A stretch of DNA of 64,000 nucleotides. Source: Candidatus Paraprochloron terpiosi LD05 (GTDB taxonomy: Bacteria; Cyanobacteriota; Cyanobacteriia; Cyanobacteriales; Prochloraceae). This document shows, in pieces, positions 58,822-64,000 of the stretch. Location of the stretch: assembly GCA_018141785.1 (NCBI GenBank), contig CP073341.1:3775797-3839796 (forward strand), given 5' to 3'. Numbering within the stretch: the first letter of the stretch is position 1; every line of letters begins with the position of its first letter. Position numbers and translations under genes: made by a program. The notes below the pieces were generated by a model. The model was given only the letters and a program-made list of their open reading frames with translations. It made no database searches and was not told where the DNA came from.

Positions 58822-60926
58822 ATAACAAAGGTGTTGCTCCAACCATTACTATTAATAGTCCAGTAACAGATGTAGACCCGGATACAGAAGGGGTTCAAGT
58901 TACGGAAGGAGGGGACATTCCCATCATAGCAGCTGTTACCGATGACGTACAGGTGGGTCATGTAGAATTGTTAGTAAATGGAGAGGTTGTCAGTAATGAC
59001 GTTTCCTTCCCCTTTGACTTGGCTGCAATTGCCCTGAATAACGACCCCGACGCAGCCATAGTAGAAGTACAAGCGCGAGCCACCGATACAGGAGGTAATA
59101 CAGCCCTTTCTAATGTACTTAGATTTGACTTAGTTCCCGATACCTTTGCCCCTGTAATTGAGAGTATCACTCCAGCGGATGGAGGAAACGCACCATTTAA
59201 TTCTCGTCGGGTGACAGTGCGGTTTAATGAAGCATTAGCTGAAACAACTGTAACTGCTGAAAACTTCCAGTTACTGAACGCTGAAGGAGACGCTATTACA
59301 CCAGAAAATATCCAATTGCGCTCTGGAGACAAAACAGTTCAACTCACCTACTCAGCCTTGTCACGCCGAGAATACAGTCTTGTAATTAAAAGCGCTCAAA
59401 TTACAGACCGAGCAGGTAATCCCTTGGGTGAAGAAGATGTAGTTAGTTCTTTTACCGTGCAAGGAAAGGCACAGCTTAACCTATCGGACCTTGATGGTAG
59501 CAACGGCTTTGTTCTCAATGGTATTAGGACTTTTGACCATTTAGGCGGTTCTGTGAGCGGAGCAGGAGACATCAACGGCGATGGTCTAGACGACCTGATT
59601 ATAGCCGCCTCTTTTGCGCGCCCCAACGACATTAGGAGAGCTGGGTCCACCTATGTAGTCTTCGGGAGTGAATCAGAATTTGACCCTAGTTTTGACCTAT
59701 CCAACCTAAATGGCAGCAACGGCTTCGTTATCAATGGTGTTAATGGCTTTGACTATTCAGGTTCTTCTGCAAGGGTCGCTGGGGACATCAACGGCGATGG
59801 TATTGATGACCTCATTATCGGCTCCAGGGGCAAAACTCAAACCAGGCCAACTTATGTAGTCTTTGGTAGTGATGAAGGATTTGACCCTAGCTTAGAACTA
59901 TCCGACCTAGATGGTAGCAACGGCTTCGTCCTTAGTATTGATAGGAATGAAGTTTCAGGCTTTTCAATAAGCGGAGCAGGGGATATCAACGGCGATGGTA
60001 TCGATGACCTCATTATCGGCGCTCGGAATCCTGGAACCTCCTATGTAGTCTTCGGTAGTGAATCAGGATTTGCAGCTAGCTTTAACCTATCTGACCTAAA
60101 TGGTAGCAACGGCTTCATTCTGAATGGTATTGATAGCTCTGGCAATTCAGGCTCTTCTGTGAGCGGTGCAGGGGACATCAACGGCGATGGTATCGACGAC
60201 CTCATTATCGGCACTCCTTTGGCTGACCCCAACGGCATTGATAGGGCAGGAGCCTCCTATGTAGTCTTCGGGAGTAATTCAGGATTTAATGCTAGCTTCA
60301 ACCTATCTAGCCTAAATGGTAACAACGGCTTCGTCCTGAATGGTATTGATCGCGTTGACCGTTCAGGCTCTTCTGTAAGCGGTGCTGGGGACATAAACGG
60401 CGATGGTTTCGACGACCTCATTATCGGCGCTCCTTTGGCTGACCCCAATGGCATTGATAGGGCAGGAGAGACCTATGTAGTCTTCGGGAGCTCGTCAGAA
60501 TTTGACCCTAGCTTCAACCTATCTGACCTAAATGGTAGCAACGGCTTCGTCCTGAATGGTATTGATCGCGTTGACCGTTCAGGTACGGTAAGCCGAGCAG
60601 GTGACATAAACGGCGATGGTTTCGACGACATAATTATCGGCGCTCCTTTGGCTGATCCCAATGCCATTCGTTCGGGAGAGATTTATGTAGTCCTTGGGAG
60701 TGATGAAGAATTTGCAGCTAGTTTTAACCTCTCTAACATAGATGGTAGTAACGGCTTTGTCCTCAATGGTGTTGGTCATCGTCACGATGTAGGATCTGCT
60801 TTCAGCGGAGCAGGAGACATCAACGGGGATGGTATCGACGACCTAATTATTGGCGCAGCGAGTACTGATCCCAACGGCAAGTCTAGTGCAGGCACCGCCT
60901 ATGTGGTGTTCGGGGTGTTGTTTTAG
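58822..60926 (+). pseudogene. Giant RTX/propeller/FG-GAP gene, segment 3 (Ig-like and FG-GAP repeats)
   Basis: After the antisense intron the frame continues NKGVAPTITINSPVTDVDPDTEG, a bacterial Ig-like domain (DDVQVGHVELLVNGEVV), a Big_5-like domain (PADGGNAPFNSRRVTVRFNEALAETTVTAENF) and seven FG-GAP/integrin-alpha-like repeats. Each repeat has GSSVSGAGDINGDGIDDLIIGAP with DxDGDGxxD-type calcium sites and YVVFGS. The frame is open to 60926. Segments 1-3 together would encode well over 1,600 residues. Type I secretion is suggested by the RTX part, but no C-terminal signal or transporter is visible here. Confidence 0.8.
59950..60690 (+). repeat. Tandem 216-bp FG-GAP coding repeats
   Basis: The DNA of the FG-GAP units at about 60041, 60257 and 60473 repeats with a 216-bp period and high identity, showing recent expansion. 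The units further out are more diverged and vary in length. Confidence 0.75.
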
Positions 60927-61109
60927 GTTAAAACAGTTTTATCGAAAATAACCGAAAAAAAGATAGAATATGGTGGGCAATGTTACCTCAAAAGCTGAAA
61001 CCTGTTAAACTAGTATTGGTATTGCCCACACTACATCCTGAGTACTAAATTAGTTAAATCAGTAAAAGTTTATGTTTTATGGTTACGGCATTGCCCCGCC
61101 TCTAACTGG
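60927..61109. other. Spacer between convergent genes with an inverted repeat
   Basis: GTGGGCAAT near 60973 and ATTGCCCAC near 61021 form an inverted repeat with about 40 bases between. The motif is one of the window's interspersed repeats (also near 19715 and 25935). It may act as terminator or be a passive repeat. No gene. Confidence 0.5.
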
Positions 61110-62090
61110 TCACTGGTTTTGATGCCATTGCCAAGCATGGGCTATTATATCTCTTAAATCCGGGTATTGGGGCTGCCAACGGAGGATATTATTCGCTTTC
61201 TCGCTACTTCCTACTAATATAGGTGGATCCCCCTCCCGACGATCCCTCTCTAGTACGGGGATTTCTTTCTGAGTTACCTCTCTAGCTGTGGCGATCGCCT
61301 CTTTGACGGAAAAACCGTTACCATTACCTAAATTAAACACCTCTGTCTTTCCGGATTTAAACAGGTATTCCAAACCCAAAACGTGGGCGATCGCCAAATC
61401 GCTGACGTGAATATAATCTCTAATACAGGTACCGTCAGGAGTGGGGTAGTTTGTACCGAAGATAGAAAGGTGGGGACGCTTCCCTAAAGCAGTATAGAGG
61501 ATTAAAGGAATTAAATGGGTTTCCGGGGTATGGTATTCCCCTATTAAACCATTGGGAGCTGCTCCGGAAGCATTAAAGTACCGAAATATCACTGACTTCA
61601 AACCATACGCCCTATCGAAATCCTTGAGTATCCATTCTCCCATTAACTTACTGGTTCCGTAGGGATTAATGGGGTTTTGGGGATGAGACTCAGAAATAGG
61701 TATTTCCTGGGGAACACCATAGGTGGCGCTGGTGGAAGAAAACACCATATTTTTCACTCCAGCTGCTACCATGGCTTCCAACAGTGTGAGAGTACCCACC
61801 ATATTATTGCGGTAGTATTTTCCAGGGTCCGTTACTGATTCTCCCACATAAGTGTAAGCAGCGAAATGCATTACTGCGGCAATATCTCGGGTAGCAAAGA
61901 GGTTATCTAGCAAGAGGCGATCTTGAGTATCCCCTACCACTAATTCCACTTCTAACACATCCTCCACTATATGCCGATGTCCATAAACCAGATTATCCAG
62001 AACGATTACATCATAGCCCCTTTCCTTTAAAGCTAACACCCCATGGGAACCGATATATCCCGCTCCTCCCGTAACCAAAATCCGAGTCAT
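61110..62090 (-). CDS. galE: UDP-glucose 4-epimerase
   Basis: Short-chain dehydrogenase interconverting UDP-glucose and UDP-galactose for glycan synthesis. RILVTGGAGYIGSHG binds NAD, VVGDTQDR, FSSTSATYGVPQ, and catalytic YGTSK. GTCIRDYIHVSDLAIAHVLGL and FNLGNGNGFSVKEAI follow. 326 residues. I choose the ATG at 62090, six bases after a GTG at 62096, because GGGGGGAGTGAAG places a ribosome binding site at the right distance. The mnmG stop overlaps this region, so the genes are coupled. Confidence 0.95.
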   Translation of the reverse strand: MTRILVTGGAGYIGSHGVLALKERGYDVIVLDNLVYGHRHIVEDVLEVELVVGDTQDRLLLDNLFATRDIAAVMHFAAYTYVGESVTDPGKYYRNNMVGTLTLLEAMVAAGVKNMVFSSTSATYGVPQEIPISESHPQNPINPYGTSKLMGEWILKDFDRAYGLKSVIFRYFNASGAAPNGLIGEYHTPETHLIPLILYTALGKRPHLSIFGTNYPTPDGTCIRDYIHVSDLAIAHVLGLEYLFKSGKTEVFNLGNGNGFSVKEAIATAREVTQKEIPVLERDRREGDPPILVGSSEKANNILRWQPQYPDLRDIIAHAWQWHQNQ

Positions 62091-62092
62091 CT

Positions 62093-64000
62093 TCACTCCC
62101 CCCTCTGGGCCTCTGCGCCTCTGCGTGAAACCTCCAAATATACCAACAAAGCATTCACGTCTGCTGGGTTAACCCCTCCACACCGGGACGCTTGTCCTAT
62201 GGTTAGGGGACGGACTTTATTTAATTTTTCCCGGGCCTCCATAGACAAAGTCTGAATGTTCATGTATTCTATATCTGTGGGCAGGTGACGGTTACTCTGA
62301 CGAGTCTGAAGGTCGATTTGCTTTTGTTGACGCTGAATATACCCAGAATACTTAATGTCTATTTCTGCTCCTTCTTTCTCCGGTTTAGCTAAGGAATCAT
62401 TGCCTAAACCGTACTGCTCTAGGTTAAGATAGTGGAAGCCAGGACGACGAAGCAAGTCTGTGAGGCTAAGGGAATTTTTAATTTTTTGTCCTGTGGCTGC
62501 CATAATAGCCTCCGCTACTTCATCCCTTTCCTTTATTTTAGTTTGGTCCAACCTAGTTTTTTCCTGGGCTATTTGCTCCTGTTTGTGGCAGAATAACTCC
62601 CAACGTCGGGTATCTATTAGTCCCAGTTTCCTTCCTAAGGGAGTCAACCGTCGGTCTGCATTATCTGAACGCAATAATAGGCGATACTCAGAACGACTGG
62701 TGAGCATACGATAAGGTTCTCGTAGGTCTTTGGTACACAAATCATCAATTAAGGTACCCAGGTAACTACTTTCTCGGGGAAACACTTCCATAGTTTCTCC
62801 CCTGACGTACTTAGCAGCGTTTATGCCCGCTACAATACCCTGGGCAGCTGCTTCTTCATAGCCTGTGGTACCATTAATTTGTCCTGCTGTAAACAGCCCC
62901 TGGATTTTCTTGGTCATTAAAGTGGGGTAGCATTGGGTAGCGGGGAGATAGTCATATTCTACCGCATAAGCCGGACGAACCATGGTACAATTTTCCAGTC
63001 CTGGGAGGGTATGGAGTAGTTCTAATTGTAATTGCTCTGGCAGTCCTGTGGAGAAACCTTGGATATATAATTCTGGGATAGATCTTCCTTCTGGTTCGAT
63101 AAAGATTTGATGGCTTTCTTTATCAGCAAAGCGGACAATTTTATCTTCTATACTAGGGCAATATCGGGGACCTTTGGCGTCTACCCAACCCCCATAAACG
63201 GGAGTGAGGTGGAGGTTATCTTTAATAAGTTGGTGGGTTGCTGCGGTGGTACGGGTGAGGTAACAGTTCATTTGCTCCCGTTCTACCCACACTTCTGGGT
63301 CGAAACTAAACCACCGGATTTCTTCATCGGGGGGCTGAGGCGTCATTTTACTATAGTCTACGGAACGGGAATCTACTCGTGCTGGTGTACCGGTTTTTAA
63401 TCTTCCTGTTTCAAACCCCAACCGCTTCAAGGTTTCTGTTAACCCCACAGCAGCAAACTCTCCTGCTCTTCCTGCTGCCATAGATTTATTCCCCACCCAG
63501 ATCCGTCCTCCTAGGAAGGTGCCTGTAGTGAGGATAACTGCTGGAGCACGGAACTCACTGCCGAAATAGGTTTGGACTCCCAGGACTTCGTCGTTTGCTC
63601 CCAAAACCAAGTCCGTCACCATAGCTTCTCTGAGGGTGAGGTTGGGTTGGTTTTGGACTATATTTTTCATCACAGCAGCGTATTCTCGCTTATCTGTTTG
63701 GGCACGTAACGCCCATACAGCAGGACCTCGGGAGCTATTCAGCAGTCGTTTTTGCAGGTAGGTACGGTCCGCCATTTTGGCAATTTCTCCCCCTAAAGCG
63801 TCCACTTCTGTAGTCAGCTGGGACTTTGCTGGACCTCCTACGGCTGGGTTACAGGGTTGCCAAGCGATTTTGTCCAGGTTGAGAGTGACCATAAGAGTAC
63901 GACAACCTAACCGTGCGCTAGCTAAGGCTGCTTCACAGCCTGCATGACCGGCGCCAATTATAATAACATCAAAGTGGTCTTGCCATTCTGGGTTAGTCAT
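62093..64000 (-). CDS. mnmG: tRNA uridine-5-carboxymethylaminomethyl(34) synthesis enzyme MnmG
   Basis: FAD protein that with MnmE modifies wobble U34 of several tRNAs. [21 protein letters not shown] binds [61 protein letters not shown] and [19 protein letters not shown] are family signatures. Complete at 635 residues, with its ATG at the very edge of the window. The last dozen residues ([12 protein letters not shown]) are translated from a GCAGAGGCGCAGAGGCCCAGAGG repeat, so the native C-terminus was altered by a repeat. Confidence 0.97.
   Translation of the reverse strand: MTNPEWQDHFDVIIIGAGHAGCEAALASARLGCRTLMVTLNLDKIAWQPCNPAVGGPAKSQLTTEVDALGGEIAKMADRTYLQKRLLNSSRGPAVWALRAQTDKREYAAVMKNIVQNQPNLTLREAMVTDLVLGANDEVLGVQTYFGSEFRAPAVILTTGTFLGGRIWVGNKSMAAGRAGEFAAVGLTETLKRLGFETGRLKTGTPARVDSRSVDYSKMTPQPPDEEIRWFSFDPEVWVEREQMNCYLTRTTAATHQLIKDNLHLTPVYGGWVDAKGPRYCPSIEDKIVRFADKESHQIFIEPEGRSIPELYIQGFSTGLPEQLQLELLHTLPGLENCTMVRPAYAVEYDYLPATQCYPTLMTKKIQGLFTAGQINGTTGYEEAAAQGIVAGINAAKYVRGETMEVFPRESSYLGTLIDDLCTKDLREPYRMLTSRSEYRLLLRSDNADRRLTPLGRKLGLIDTRRWELFCHKQEQIAQEKTRLDQTKIKERDEVAEAIMAATGQKIKNSLSLTDLLRRPGFHYLNLEQYGLGNDSLAKPEKEGAEIDIKYSGYIQRQQKQIDLQTRQSNRHLPTDIEYMNIQTLSMEAREKLNKVRPLTIGQASRCGGVNPADVNALLVYLEVSRRGAEAQRGE

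Overview
The window comes from a cyanobacterium. It carries psaC, psb27, ndhL, phytoene desaturase and phytoene synthase, and HIP1-type GCGATCGC sites recur throughout. Many Uma2-family genes, a cyanobacterial TamB, a DUF3007-ndhL-trpA block, numerous short interspersed repeats and many decayed genes suggest a filamentous, repeat-rich lineage (Oscillatoriales-like). That placement is inferred from gene style only.

Layout. 0-4.4 kb (minus strand mostly): der, a broken ferritin-like gene, aroA, infC. 4.5-7 kb: an alpha/beta hydrolase, ilvN and the remains of a toxin-antitoxin pair. 7-9.4 kb (minus): ndhL, DUF3007, trpA and a sugar-phosphate phosphatase-like HAD gene that overlaps trpA, followed by a tRNA-Leu(UAA). 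9.4-19.2 kb: Uma2-family genes, singly and in tandem pairs, interleaved with a rhodanese, queF, ccdA, a nucleotidyltransferase-like gene and a large outer-membrane barrel candidate. 19.2-22 kb: aspartic protease, leuA, LabA-like NYN protein. 22-24 kb: a scar made of a truncated iscB with a structured upstream RNA, fused to the tail of a PP2C-type phosphatase gene and lying next to an anti-sigma-factor remnant. 24-33 kb: sat, usp, a 6-kb tamB and an M50-like membrane protease. 33-36.6 kb: small cyanobacterial genes, a DICT-domain pseudogene and an ORF-less group II intron fragment next to a broken SGNH-like gene. 36.7-43 kb: bioB-bioY-lspA, psaC, larB, psb27, a GHL10-type hydrolase and tRNA-Leu(UAG). 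43-50 kb: pentapeptide protein, decayed small genes, the carotenoid pair crtP-crtB, a frameshifted TIGR03032-type gene and a thioredoxin-fold protein. 50-61 kb: one giant surface or secreted protein gene (RTX, Ig-like, LVIVD propeller and FG-GAP parts), broken by two related group II introns in opposite orientation. 61-64 kb: mnmG-galE.

The most unusual theme is genome erosion by small hairpin elements. At least four families of roughly 20-60 bp palindromic repeats sit inside genes. Some appear to be in frame, adding about nine residues (sat, the TIGR03032-type gene, the M50-like gene, the GHL10 gene). Others bring stops or frameshifts (ferritin-like, DICT, the giant RTX gene). This resembles the palindromic elements described inside Rickettsia genes. 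I see no CRISPR array and no complete defence or secondary-metabolite system.
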